Assembly: GCF_027980145.1 (NCBI RefSeq)
Contig: NZ_JAMZNK010000009.1
Coordinates: 62,001 to 126,000 of the forward strand
DNA length: 64,000 nucleotides
Direction of reading: 5' to 3'
Origin: Flavobacterium azizsancarii
GTDB lineage: Bacteria; Bacteroidota; Bacteroidia; Flavobacteriales; Flavobacteriaceae
This document shows, piece by piece, positions 1-9,201 of this stretch. Within the stretch, counting starts at the first letter, position 1. Each line of letters begins with the position of its first letter. Under the pieces are notes generated by a model. That model was given only the letters and a program-made list of their open reading frames with translations. It searched no databases and was not told where the DNA came from. The position numbers and the translations under genes were made by a program.

Positions 1-2029
1 AGTTTGTTTTATCCCAGGCAGCTCCTGCTAATGCACCGAATTTATGCTCTGAAATTTTAAAGTTGTAATTAGCAGTCAAATTCGTTGTGATATTAGACAC
101 TAAGCCATCTTCTTCATTTAAATAAGAATCATTAGGATAATATATAAAATCAGTTTCTGTAATTTTAGGAATAAACGAACTGTTTTTATTGTAAAAGACA
201 GAAGCATTTACGTCTGCTTTTAACTTTAAATCTTTTAATGGCTCCGCTTCAATATAAGTATTGCCGATAAAATTATAGGCTTTGTTATTGGTTTTGTTAC
301 TCAATCGCATTAAAGGATTTGGCTCTAAAGTCATAAACCCATATTGATAATCCGGCTGACCTAACAATTTACCATTTTCATCTCTAACGGGTAAATCCGG
401 ACGAGCGCGAGCAATTGAAGTATTGATTGTAAACTGATTTAAAACATCGTTTTCTCCAGAATTAACCTCTGTATGACCAACATTTACAGAGCTTCCCATT
501 TTTACGTGATTGCTTATATCAGTATCAAAGGAAATTCCTAAATTATATTGTTTCATTTTATCATTTATAGTTAAACCCTCTTGGTCTATAAATGAAGTGC
601 TAAAATTATAATCTGTTTTTTCGCTGCCACCGCTCAAACTCAAATGAGCTTGTTTTGTTACAGCCATACTCCTAAAAACTTCTTTGTTCCAGTCTGTATT
701 AGCATTTCCAAAATAATTATCGTTGATACCGCCATTGCTTACTTGGAAAGTATCGAAATCTAAATCTACTTTGGCAATATTTGCTAAATCGTAAGATAAA
801 AAAGGATCTAGTTGACCACTGTTCATCGCATCGACGCTATTGTTAACCAATAAATTGTAGAAACTTTTATATTGACTTGAATTTAAAGCGCCGACTTTAT
901 TGATAGGCTGAGCAAATGTCGTTGCATAAGAAAAGTTTAATTTTGGAGCTTGATTTTTTTTGCCTCTTTTGGTTTTAATAATAATAACTCCATTAGCTCC
1001 ACGAGAGCCATAAATTGCAGTAGCTCCGGCATCTTTTAAAACATCAAAACTTTCTATATCGTTAGGATTTAATGTGGATAGGGGATTGGCGCCTTGCAAA
1101 GCATCAATATTAAACGGCACACCATCAATTACAAATAAAGGCTGATTTAATCCGCCTCCTACTGAAGAGAATGGCGAAGTAATTCCTCTAATATTTATAC
1201 GAACCGGCGCACCTGGACGCCCAGTATTTTGAGATACTTGAACGCCTGCTGCTAAACCACCCAATGCTCTGTCAAAACCTATTGTTCCTGTTGCTGCCTG
1301 CACGATATCTTTGGCATCTAAAGTAGATACGGCACCAGAGAATTCGTTACGTTTTTGCTTACCATAACCAACAAGTACAACTTCTTCGAGTTCATTTAGT
1401 TCTGGTGAAAGAACAATTTTAAAAGCAGTCCTACCATCAACTGCTACGCGTCTAGGTTCGAAACCTACTTGAGAGAAAATCAAAAATTTGGCATTGTAGT
1501 CAGAAACAAATTTGAATTTTCCGTCAAAGTCGGTAGTTGCTTCGTAATTCGTTCCTTCTATCATTACAGAAACACCTACTAACGGAAGCCCAGCTTTATC
1601 TGTAACAATTCCTTCTAAGTGTTTTTGCTGAACAGCTACGTTATTTTCTGTCTTTTTTTCGGAAGTATTTATTTTTTTAAGAATAATTTGATTGCCCAAA
1701 ATTTGATACGCAATCGTACTGTTGTTGAATAATTTTGATAAAACTGAGCTTAACTGCTCTTGCTTAACATTCAGAACAATTTTTTGGTTGATGTTTAATT
1801 CAGTTCGGTTGTAGAAAAAATGATAGTCAGTTTGTTCTTCAATAAGCTGAAGAACAGTAGTCAAACCTACCATTTTTACATCCATGGTAACTAAGTCTTT
1901 TTGTCCATAACAGCTCGATGCATTGACCTGTAATAGACTGGTAAATAAAAACAAGAAAGTTAATTTCATTTTTAAATTATGGGTACTGAAAATGTGCTTC
2001 AACGCACTTTTTGTTCGTTGTTTTTTCAT
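1..2029 (-). CDS. SusC/RagA-like TonB-dependent receptor with STN domain (partial, C-terminus beyond left edge)
   Basis: Outer-membrane TonB-dependent receptor; only the N-terminal two thirds or so lies in the window. Reading leftward from 2029 there is a positively charged leader, a hydrophobic signal segment (about residues 21-38), an STN signalling domain (about 45-125), a carboxypeptidase-regulatory-like beta domain (about 135-215), then the plug with the SusC signature DAGATAIYGSRGANG and the start of the barrel. An inner ATG at 1969 is possible, but the upstream in-frame ATG at 2029 gives the long basic leader typical of STN-type receptors. STN domains normally contact a FecR protein, and a FecR gene lies just upstream on the same strand. 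Substrate is not deducible from the visible part. Family assignment is firm; the start is less so. Confidence 0.93.
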   Translation of the reverse strand, partial: MKKQRTKSALKHIFSTHNLKMKLTFLFLFTSLLQVNASSCYGQKDLVTMDVKMVGLTTVLQLIEEQTDYHFFYNRTELNINQKIVLNVKQEQLSSVLSKLFNNSTIAYQILGNQIILKKINTSEKKTENNVAVQQKHLEGIVTDKAGLPLVGVSVMIEGTNYEATTDFDGKFKFVSDYNAKFLIFSQVGFEPRRVAVDGRTAFKIVLSPELNELEEVVLVGYGKQKRNEFSGAVSTLDAKDIVQAATGTIGFDRALGGLAAGVQVSQNTGRPGAPVRINIRGITSPFSSVGGGLNQPLFVIDGVPFNIDALQGANPLSTLNPNDIESFDVLKDAGATAIYGSRGANGVIIIKTKRGKKNQAPKLNFSYATTFAQPINKVGALNSSQYKSFYNLLVNNSVDAMNSGQLDPFLSYDLANIAKVDLDFDTFQVSNGGINDNYFGNANTDWNKEVFRSMAVTKQAHLSLSGGSEKTDYNFSTSFIDQEGLTINDKMKQYNLGISFDTDISNHVKMGSSVNVGHTEVNSGENDVLNQFTINTSIARARPDLPVRDENGKLLGQPDYQYGFMTLEPNPLMRLSNKTNNKAYNFIGNTYIEAEPLKDLKLKADVNASVFYNKNSSFIPKITETDFIYYPNDSYLNEEDGLVSNITTNLTANYNFKISEHKFGALAGAAWDKTN

Positions 2030-2130
2030 AAGTTTACACTTGGTTTAATTTTTAGTTTTAGATTAAATCAGCATTTTAAATTGACGAGGAGGGTGTTGAC
2101 GCACCTTCCTTTTTTTTTGGGGTTTGATTA

Positions 2131-3288
2131 CTACATTTTTTTTGGTTCGGTTATGGTTATTACTCTATTGTTTATGGTGTAATTAAAAGCTTTATAAGTT
2201 TGAAAAGTTTTTAGAACTTGGTCAATATTTTCGTTTTTAAAAGTGGCAGTGATAATAATGCTATTCAAGTCTTCGTAATTGTTTATAATCTGAACATTGT
2301 ATTTTCGCTCTAGTTTATTGGTAATAACAGCAAAAGAATCATCTATAAACATTAGTTCTCCAGAAATCCAGGCAATATATTTTCGAACGTTTACTGGTTC
2401 TACTTTTAATTGTTTGCCCTCAAAATAAACTCGCTCAGATGGTTTTAAGATTACTTCTTCGTGATTTAAATGATCCGATGCAGCCACTTTGCCTTCAACT
2501 AAAACCGTATATGTTTTGGCATCGTTTTTATAAGAAGTCACATTAAATTTAGTTCCCAAAACTTTTACATTCATATCACTTGAACTTACCAAAAATGGAT
2601 GTCGCGGATCCTTTGTTACATCAAAATAAGCTTCACCATTTAGAAATACCTGACGAATCTCTCCTTTGACGAAGTTTACGGGAAATTTTAAAGACGTTCC
2701 CGAGTTTAATTGTATGCTAGTGCCATCGGATAAAATCAATTCGAATCGTTTTCCATTGGGTACGCTGATCGTGTTGTAAACCAGTTTTTCCAAATTCAGT
2801 TCTCCAGCATAAACGATTTTATTTTTGTGTTGACTTCCAATTACTTTACCCTGGTTATCTGTGATTATTTGTGTATTTATAGGATTAATAATTTGTATAC
2901 TTCCATTTTCCGATTGTAACGTAATCGACTCTTCTCTCAGAATTGCTTGGGTATCGGTGGCCTTAAAAAAAATATTAATCTTAAACAAATAAAAAGCACT
3001 TAAGAATACTATAAAAATTGCAGCATATTTAAAATAAGAGCGAATTCTCGCTTTAAAAAAGACGCTTTTTTCTTCTTTAATTTTTTGTAGAAATTGTTTT
3101 TTTGCAGCATCAGTGTTAAACGTTTTTTGGCTACAATTAACCGTGTAGTTAGTCTTTATCAAATCATTGAACACCTTTTGGTGATTTACATCTTGATCAA
3201 GCCAGTTTGAAATAGCAATTATATCTTCTGGTGAAGCCTCATTATTTATAAATTTCAAGATTAATACTTCCATTTTAAATTGTGTCAT
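2131..3288 (-). CDS. FecR family anti-sigma factor
   Basis: Inner-membrane anti-sigma regulator that should relay the state of the adjacent STN-type receptor to the ECF sigma factor. The 385-residue length is normal. An N-terminal cytoplasmic segment (1-87) carries the sigma-binding part. A single membrane helix at about 88-106 follows, then a periplasmic FecR beta domain (about 165-270, with LNGEAYFDVTKDPRHPF and VLGTKFNV) and a C-terminal DUF4974-type domain (about 310-380). The gene lies between the receptor gene (same strand, about 100 bp downstream) and the divergent sigma gene. An alternative start five codons in, at MEVLILKF, is equally plausible. Confidence 0.93.
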   Translation of the reverse strand: MTQFKMEVLILKFINNEASPEDIIAISNWLDQDVNHQKVFNDLIKTNYTVNCSQKTFNTDAAKKQFLQKIKEEKSVFFKARIRSYFKYAAIFIVFLSAFYLFKINIFFKATDTQAILREESITLQSENGSIQIINPINTQIITDNQGKVIGSQHKNKIVYAGELNLEKLVYNTISVPNGKRFELILSDGTSIQLNSGTSLKFPVNFVKGEIRQVFLNGEAYFDVTKDPRHPFLVSSSDMNVKVLGTKFNVTSYKNDAKTYTVLVEGKVAASDHLNHEEVILKPSERVYFEGKQLKVEPVNVRKYIAWISGELMFIDDSFAVITNKLERKYNVQIINNYEDLNSIIITATFKNENIDQVLKTFQTYKAFNYTINNRVITITEPKKM

Positions 3289-3395
3289 TTGGATTATTTA
3301 GCCTATGACGAACAAAAACAATAATACCCTACCATTTTTAGAATATTTTTTTATTAATAGTATTATTTTAATTAATATTACTTTAATTTGCTTTT

Positions 3396-3977
3396 ATGAA
3401 AAGTGATCTTTATAGCGATAATACTATCTTACTTCAATCCTTAAAAGAAGGTAATGAAAAAGCTTATAGCTATCTTATGGATGTTTATTACCACAAACTA
3501 TGTTTATATGCCGACAGTTTGATCCGAAATATTTTTGCTGCCGAGGATATTGTTCAAAATGTATTTCTTAGATTGTGGATACAGCGTGAAAATCTAAAAA
3601 TTGATCAATCTTTCAAAAGTTTTTTGTACAAGTCGGTTTATAATGAATTTATAGATCAGTATAGAAAAAATCAGTTGCTTACGACACTGGAGAAAAGATA
3701 TTTTGAAACTTTAAATGCATTTGTTTGGGAGGACAATTCCGACAACTTTGAACAAATGCTTTTTGTTATAAATAAAGAAATTGAAAAACTTCCGCCAAAG
3801 TGTAAAGAAATCTTCATTTTAAGTAAAAAAGAAGGGCTGACAAATAACGAAATTGCCGACTATTTGAAGATTACTGTGAAAGCAGTTGAAGCACAAATTA
3901 CAAAAGCATTCTCAGTGCTTAGTTCTGCTTTGGAGGAAAAGAACAGGGCGTTCTTTTTTCTGATATTCAGTCGTTGA
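3396..3977 (+). CDS. ECF RNA polymerase sigma-70 factor
   Basis: Extracytoplasmic-function sigma factor of the Bacteroidota type paired with FecR. Region 2 is at about residues 15-85 (YSYLMDVYYHKL through AAEDIVQNVFLRLW). Region 4, a helix-turn-helix, is at about 125-178 (LPPKCKEIFILSKKEGLTNNEIADYL). The length of 193 residues is typical. It is divergent from the fecR gene with about 107 bp between start codons. This AT-rich gap must hold both promoters; no clear TAnnTTTG element was seen at a sensible distance. It probably directs transcription of the receptor gene when the receptor binds its ligand. Confidence 0.92.
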   Translation: MKSDLYSDNTILLQSLKEGNEKAYSYLMDVYYHKLCLYADSLIRNIFAAEDIVQNVFLRLWIQRENLKIDQSFKSFLYKSVYNEFIDQYRKNQLLTTLEKRYFETLNAFVWEDNSDNFEQMLFVINKEIEKLPPKCKEIFILSKKEGLTNNEIADYLKITVKAVEAQITKAFSVLSSALEEKNRAFFFLIFSR

Positions 3978-4092
3978 AAATCCTAAAATTATTACTTTGC
4001 GGTATTACAAGAAAAATAAGCAAGACCCTTGTTATTGACTGTCCTTCTTCTGCTTTACTAAGTTACTTGTTTATTTACTTATTTGACAATAA

Positions 4093-4428
4093 ACCTTTGC
4101 TCGCATACACCATTGTAGACTGGGCCGGTCACTTTCCGGCTCAGAGCTTCCCGAATTTGTTTTTCTGGATATCAATATGCCCGGCAAATCAGGGCTTGAA
4201 TGTCTCGAGGAGATAAGAAGCTGTGAGGGGGGGCTAAAAGAAGTAAACATTATTATGCTCTCCTCCAGCAATGATCCGCAAAATATTCACAGGGCAATGG
4301 AATTGGGCGCTTCATTTTACGCTGTGAAGCCCAGTTCGTTCGAGAAACTAAAGTCAATACTTAAAGAAATCCTTGCTATGGATCTTGCCTGGACTGTTGA
4401 AGAAAAGAAAAAGTTTCTTTTACTTTAG
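4093..4428 (+). pseudogene. 5'-truncated response regulator receiver remnant
   Basis: The frame holds the second half of a CheY-like receiver domain: the phosphoacceptor strand (FVFLDINMPGKSGLECLEEIR), the beta4 Ser/Thr region (IIMLSSS) and the conserved Lys (AVKPSS). The first half, with the acidic Asp pair that binds magnesium, is missing. Upstream of 4093 the frame is closed by a TAA, and no other frame restores the missing part. The only ATG available (4177) falls inside the phosphorylation motif. It follows the sigma gene at a point where base composition changes, which suggests a recombination junction. It is probably not functional. Confidence 0.75.
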
Positions 4429-4534
4429 GCAGAAGCGCCATTGCTAAATGGCAAAAAGTGATTTGTAGATAAAAATACCGGTCTGAGACCTTCAGCGGCA
4501 GTAAGAATGAAAGACGAAGATTAGATATACGGGC

Positions 4535-5599
4535 CTAAGGGTCTATTTTGTCCTTGTGGTAATCCCTGAGCCATTTTTCGATTTTCTCAAGCAGCAGAAT
4601 TCTTTTCTTTCCTGTTTTGGGATGAATTACAGTATATATTTCATCATAGATACCACCTGACTCTGGGTTCAGTCCCCATGCTACAGCCTTTGCGACCCTT
4701 TGCTGGTCTTCTTCTAGCAGGATCGGTATAACTTCATTGTAGGGTTGGGCGGCAGGGTCATACCCAAACCATTCGATCAGGCGCTCGGAATAGATTAGTC
4801 CATTTGACGCCACATCAATGCTCCATGTGCCAAGCTGGGCAAGCTCTACGGCGCCTCTCATGTTTTGTTCGGCTTCCTGCAGCTTGTTTCGAGCAATTAC
4901 TTCTTCTGTACAGATAACACCATAGATTCTGCCTTTTGCATTGTAGAGTGGCTTGTAGGTGTAATCGTAATAGCCGTAATAGGGCAAACCATTCTTTATA
5001 AACATGATACGTGCAGCCGTTTGGGTATGGATTTCTCCCGTACTTAAAACTTTAGTATAGGCCCCGAACAAATGTGTCTCCTTAAGCTCGGGTGCTGCTT
5101 CCATGATGGGCATGCCGATAATGGAATCTCCTTTGCCGAATATTTCCAGCATTTTCTCATTGGCCTGGTGCAGGAACATTTCAGGTCCCGTATACACCAG
5201 TTTGGCCACAGGGGAGTTGTAAAAGACGGTACGCGCAAATTTTTCACTTTCTTCAACCTTTTGCCTTTGGCTGACCTGCAGGGTATTGTCCATAACCCAT
5301 ACGGCTACTTTTTTTACCTTCCCGGCAGTATCCTTCAGCGGGGCATAAACTAAAGTTATATAAACAGTTTCCTGCCTACCGTTCCTAATCACCTTACGTT
5401 CGGCTTCACGGGCAGTGTAAGGGTTCCCGTCAGAAATAGCACCCGCTAGTGCGCTCTCATAGTAGGAGCGTGCTTCAGGGAAAGTATCCCAGTAAAAATT
5501 TCCGAGGATTTTCTTGCGCGGTTTTCCGGCCACGGCTATAAAGCTGTCATTTACAATTTCCACTTTAAGTGTCTGGGCATCCAAAACGCAGATGGCCAC
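4535..5599 (-). pseudogene. PAS-domain sensor fragment, truncated at both ends
   Basis: About 354 codons encode three PAS-type modules in a row (about residues 1-105, 115-235 and 240-330), with typical sensor-kinase text such as AICVLDAQTLKVEIVNDSF and TEEVIARNKL. No histidine-kinase core follows. After HPKTGKKRIL, where the third PAS normally continues, the sequence jumps to an unrelated 19-residue tail and stops. At the 5' end PAS sequence begins before any ATG. The first usable start is GTG at 5599, and the frame stays open back to about 5717, across a transcription terminator. It therefore looks like an internal piece of a larger hybrid kinase. A minimal PAS-only protein cannot be excluded. 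Confidence 0.65.
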
Positions 5600-5664
5600 C
5601 GGAGTTATAATGCGGGCTTGAATATGCTGCTGAGAGCTGTAATTTGAAATGCGCAGTAAAAAAT

Positions 5665-5696
5665 AAAGAGCAGAAAACCTGTGTTTTCTGCTCTTT
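5665..5696 (-). terminator. hairpin terminator of the disrupted gene at 5701-6906
   Basis: Perfect inverted repeat with 14-bp arms (AAAGAGCAGAAAAC / GTTTTCTGCTCTTT) and a 4-base loop. On the minus strand a run of T residues follows. It starts 4 bp after the stop codon of the upstream minus-strand frame, so it should end that transcript before the PAS fragment. Confidence 0.8.
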
Positions 5697-5700
5697 AATA

Positions 5701-6906
5701 TTAATATTCCCGTATTTGTTTAATGATGCGCTGCAGGGTTTCCACGGCAATTTCCTTATCCCTTTCTTCTGCGATATACGCTTTACTGCGCATAGAATCA
5801 AAGGAGAGGTTCTTTTTAAAAGGTGTTGAGAGAAACGGCACAATGGTTTTAAAAACCTGGTTCATTGATTTTGAAACAAGGATTTCAAGTTCGTGGCAGG
5901 CCTGAAGTATCAGTGCGGTCTGGTCGGTTGATAACTGGCACAGTATTTTTTCTTCTCTGCTTACAGGATTTTGCTGTGAAAGTTTTTTATTTTCAGAAGG
6001 AATGCAGAGAGCAGTTTTAAGATCTTCCTTTTTTTTAAGAAAATTAATTTCCTGTTTAAACCAGTCCAGCAGTACTTTCTTTACATTTTGATGGTCAGGA
6101 TGAAGGGCCGAGGCCGCATTGCCTGCAATTTGGTTAAGCTCTTTAGCATACAGCAGCAGCCATCCAATTCTATCGGAAGCCAGTTCAAATCAGCTGATTT
6201 TCATAGATACGGCCCGGGTATAAAAGTTGATAAAAAGTTTGCTGTTGAAATTCATATAAATAGGCGCCTGCATTAAATCGGTATGAATCAGGTCTTCTGT
6301 TTTATTTATCTTCAGCGATTCAAGTTCCCCAAGCAGCTCTTTAGAATAGAGCATTTCCCTAAAGGTGACTTTTTTATTTTCTTTAGAAGCAGCAAAGCAG
6401 TAAAGGTTATTAAAAACAATCTCTGCAAGCATCTTTTCATCCGGATCAAAATGCATCATGGTTCTGAGTTTATCGATTCTGAGTTTTATTTTCTCATAGG
6501 AAACACTGAGATAGGAAACAGGTATTTTGGAATCTAAACTTATAAAACGGGCAAATCTAGACTCCAGAAAATTTAGGAGTTCATCCAAAGCGCTAAGAAG
6601 GGCAGTAGTGACTTCCCACAGATCCTTTCTTTCCGTATGGGGGCTTTTATTGATAACAATCGGCTGATCCCAAAGACTGATCAGGGCGGAATGATAATTT
6701 TTTACCAGTACCTTAATATGCTTTTCTTTGCTGAGTGAAAAAACGCGGATAGTAAACTATTTTTGGATGAATTGTGTTTGCTGTACAGCTTTATTGATTA
6801 TGGCTTGAGACTCAAAGGAGGTAAGGTTGCTTATGGCGCTTTTTTTTGGATTTAAATTCAGCGTCACAACGGAGTCCAGCCATTCTAAAAGATAGGTTTG
6901 ATTCAT
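5701..6906 (-). pseudogene. unknown protein gene interrupted by two in-frame stop codons
   Basis: From the ATG at 6906 one frame runs 401 codons to a TAA at 5701, broken only by a TAG at codon 50 (6757-6759) and a TGA at codon 239 (6190-6192). Protein-like sequence continues without frame change across both stops: MNQTYLLEWLDSVV... before the first, a helical middle section (ALDELLNFLESRFARF ... APIYMNFNSKLFINFYTR), and FELASDRIGWLLLYAKEL after the second, ending IIKQIREY. The family is not recognised. Content is charged, mostly helical and without signal peptide, so probably cytoplasmic. A proper terminator follows the final TAA, so the whole stretch was once one gene. Nonsense decay is the simplest reading; sequencing error or recoding are alternatives. 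The central piece alone (6190-6588, 132 residues) could still be made. Confidence 0.75.
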
Positions 6907-6999
6907 GTTGCTTCACTTTTAAGTAAATATTATTTCAATATTGTATTGAAAATACTCCAAATCAATGTCTGTACACATTTCAAACCCAGGTGGAATTAT

Positions 7000-7860
7000 T
7001 TAGTGATGGTTCAGCCTTTTTCGGTATTCAGATGGAGATAAAGAATTATGCTTTTTAAAAAAATTACTAAAGAAAGAAGTGTTTGCAAATTTTAGTTGGT
7101 CAGAGATTTTAAGAATGGTTAAATCACTATTTTGAAGCAGAATCTTAGCTTCCAGAATTAGTGCATTCTCAATGCACTGCTTGGCCGTTATCTCTGTAAT
7201 TTGTTTAATTGTTTTAGTGAGATGCCCTGAGGATATATTCAGGGCATCCGCGTAAAACTTGACACTATGCTGTTCTCTGCAGTGAATTTCCAGTAATCTG
7301 AAAAAATGGACTGCTGTTTTTTCCGTGGTGGAATATTTTATCCTTTCATGCCAGGAAGCTTTATAATAATGGCTGGCAAGTTCATAGAGAAACAGGTTAA
7401 AACTCAGCAGGATCAGCTCTTTTTTAAAAACCCTTGAATTAGGCATTAACAGCGTGGAGTTCACTATTTCCAGCAAATCCATCAGGCTCTTGATCTCCTT
7501 TTTCTTTATGAAAATTTTAGAGGCATACCGGGCAGTGAAGAAATTAAAATATCCGATATGGGGCCATCTAATACTGTTCTCCAATGCAAATTCTGGTGTA
7601 AAAGATACAATCGAAATGCACAATTCCCTGCTCATCAGCAGAATTTCGCAGTCTGACTTTTTTGGAATAACTGCTGATTCGTTAATAAATAAGTGTACTT
7701 TCCTGCTGTTGATGCGCATCGCTGCAGCGCCTTTATTTACAAGTAGCACAGTAGAATAATCTTCCGGAATCAAATTCTTTAATGCGCGCTTGGAGGTTAT
7801 ACTTTCCAAAATGCACAATTGAATTCCCTCAGTTTTATAGTTTGATTTTCTAAATTCCAA
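7000..7860 (-). CDS. AraC family transcriptional regulator
   Basis: 286 residues. The N-terminal about 180 residues resemble a beta-rich AraC-type sensor domain. The C-terminal about 100 form the double helix-turn-helix (SGHLTKTIKQITEITAKQ, then LTILKISDQLKFANTSFFSNFFKK and the closing LSPSEYRKRL). It is the last gene of a minus-strand group, 33 bp after the small membrane protein gene and next to the lipoprotein gene. The disrupted gene lies about 95 bp downstream. Ligand and targets cannot be read from the sequence. Confidence 0.9.
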   Translation of the reverse strand: MEFRKSNYKTEGIQLCILESITSKRALKNLIPEDYSTVLLVNKGAAAMRINSRKVHLFINESAVIPKKSDCEILLMSRELCISIVSFTPEFALENSIRWPHIGYFNFFTARYASKIFIKKKEIKSLMDLLEIVNSTLLMPNSRVFKKELILLSFNLFLYELASHYYKASWHERIKYSTTEKTAVHFFRLLEIHCREQHSVKFYADALNISSGHLTKTIKQITEITAKQCIENALILEAKILLQNSDLTILKISDQLKFANTSFFSNFFKKHNSLSPSEYRKRLNHH

Positions 7861-7893
7861 AGTATTTTTTTTAAGATTAAAGGCCTCATTTTT

Positions 7894-8139
7894 CTAACTG
7901 TATAGTTTTGCGATTAGCGAAACACAGATAAACAGCATATTTGACATCCCATTTATAAATAAGAGATATACTAATTTCCTGACGGAATCCATTTTAAGGG
8001 TCTCTGCAAGAGAGATACCTTTTAAATGATCATTAAATAGTATGGATAGGATCAGGTATATGGTTGCCAAATTGAATAGTATCAGAAAAGCATAATAACT
8101 GTATACTATCTGTTTTTCAAAAAGTAAAATCCAGTCCAT
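7894..8139 (-). CDS. small membrane protein of unknown function
   Basis: 81 residues with two hydrophobic segments (about 13-35 and 56-78) separated by a short charged stretch (NDHLKGISLAETLKMDSVRK). No family recognised. It starts only 5 bp after the stop of the lipoprotein gene and ends 33 bp before the AraC gene, so the three are very likely one operon. The N-terminus (MDWILLFEKQ) lies outside the first helix. It could be a membrane partner of the lipoprotein, but that is only inferred from position. Confidence 0.65.
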   Translation of the reverse strand: MDWILLFEKQIVYSYYAFLILFNLATIYLILSILFNDHLKGISLAETLKMDSVRKLVYLLFINGMSNMLFICVSLIAKLYS

Positions 8140-8144
8140 AGTTT

Positions 8145-8855
8145 CTATTCTGTAGTGTTGCTGCTGAGAATCCCCGCGAGTAGTGATCTGGTAACTGCAG
8201 TGGCAGAATTGCTTAAGGCTCCCTGAACGGCGCCGACCCTGTTTCCAACCGAGGTTTCCCAGTCTTTGTCTTTTCTCTCTGATGCATAATAAAGCGAATA
8301 CCTTGTAATGGCCGATGAGGTAAGGATTATTCTTTTCTCTTCAGCTGAAAATTGCTGGTTATTTGCAACAGCAGCCTCAAAAGAGATGATGGATTGATAA
8401 GCGGCATCATAGCCGCTGTTCTGCCAGAGTGCAGCCAAGGACATAAATTCTGACAGGCAGTTTTTTGAACCCGTGGACATCCAGGAATTGGCAATAATCT
8501 GCTCCAGTTGCATTTCAGGCGAGTCGACAATGCCTTGTATTTCTTGGAAATTGATCGGATAATAAGAAGGCAGGTTTTGAAGATCGCTGTTCAGAAGTGA
8601 AATAGAATCAATTTTACTGCTAATAGCACTTATGGTTTGATCCGAAAAATTACCCGAAAGATAGGCATCCAGTAAGTCATTGTGAATTTTCCCGGCGATG
8701 TCATACGCATTGGCGGTATTTTCAGGATTCAGCCCTGCATTCTTTTTTGAATTGGCATCCTTTTTTTTGAAATTAGATTCTGAGTCTTCGCGAGCATAGT
8801 CGTTGGTGCATGAAAGGGCCAGTACCGCCAGCATGCTGATTAAAAAGTTTTTCAT
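8145..8855 (-). CDS. putative lipoprotein, unknown function
   Basis: 236 residues beginning with a lipoprotein signal (MKNFLISMLAVLALSCTN; Cys at about 16 as lipidation site). A low-complexity Asn/Lys/Asp linker follows, then a mainly helical domain with a Ser/Asn-rich character. No family recognised. First gene of the minus-strand group with the small membrane protein and the AraC regulator. Divergent from the TPR-AraC regulator at 9202 across a 346-bp gap that contains a palindrome and a promoter. Confidence 0.75.
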   Translation of the reverse strand: MKNFLISMLAVLALSCTNDYAREDSESNFKKKDANSKKNAGLNPENTANAYDIAGKIHNDLLDAYLSGNFSDQTISAISSKIDSISLLNSDLQNLPSYYPINFQEIQGIVDSPEMQLEQIIANSWMSTGSKNCLSEFMSLAALWQNSGYDAAYQSIISFEAAVANNQQFSAEEKRIILTSSAITRYSLYYASERKDKDWETSVGNRVGAVQGALSNSATAVTRSLLAGILSSNTTE

Positions 8856-9002
8856 GATTAAAGTGTGTTAAATGGAATGACTTTTCAGTCAGTTCATCAC
8901 CCGAGTAAGCAGAACTTTAAAACAGCACGATGCCGTTTTTTTTGCTTTTGAATTCACCGCAAATCTATCATCATCCACTCAGCCCTGCAAACTCTCATCT
9001 GT

Positions 9003-9044
9003 GGATTTTCGGAATTTCACCTATGGATTTTCCGAAAATCCATA
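9003..9044. promoter_or_regulatory. candidate regulator binding region: direct repeat plus palindrome
   Basis: In the divergent 8856-9201 gap, GGATTTTC occurs twice (9003-9010 and 9025-9032), 22 bp apart, which is two helical turns. The second copy is part of a perfect 11-bp-arm palindrome, TATGGATTTTC / GAAAATCCATA (9022-9044). It lies just upstream of the -33 element of the promoter for the gene at 9202, a usual position for an activator site. Direct repeats at this spacing fit AraC-type binding. Confidence 0.55.
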
Positions 9045-9067
9045 CCCTGTTTTTTTAAGTTAAGTCT

Positions 9068-9095
9068 TTGTTATCAATATATTACGTTATATTTG
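9068..9095 (+). promoter_or_regulatory. Bacteroidota-type promoter for the TPR-AraC gene
   Basis: TTG at 9068-9070, then 17 bp, then TATATTTG at 9088-9095, matching the TTG / TAnnTTTG consensus of flavobacterial primary-sigma promoters. Transcription would start near 9102, leaving about 100 nt of leader before the ATG at 9202. Confidence 0.6.
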
Positions 9096-9201
9096 AAGCT
9101 CTTTTTTTACAGAATGCTTTACCTATGATCTGAGATCTGAAAATTGTATTAAGGAAAAGCATTTTTTGATAAATATTGTACCATTTTTTAATTATCAATC
9201 T

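Noticed and set aside
1979..2182. 67-codon plus-strand ORF between the TonB receptor and fecR genes
   Set aside because: It overlaps the leader of the receptor gene and the end of fecR on the other strand, and has no protein-like character.
3974..4216. 80-codon ORF overlapping the end of the sigma gene
   Set aside because: Out of frame with the recognisable receiver-domain sequence and of random composition; its end overlaps the true remnant in another frame.
5565..5843. 92-codon minus ORF spanning a terminator
   Set aside because: It crosses the end of one remnant, a hairpin terminator and the start of another; sequence is a frame shadow.
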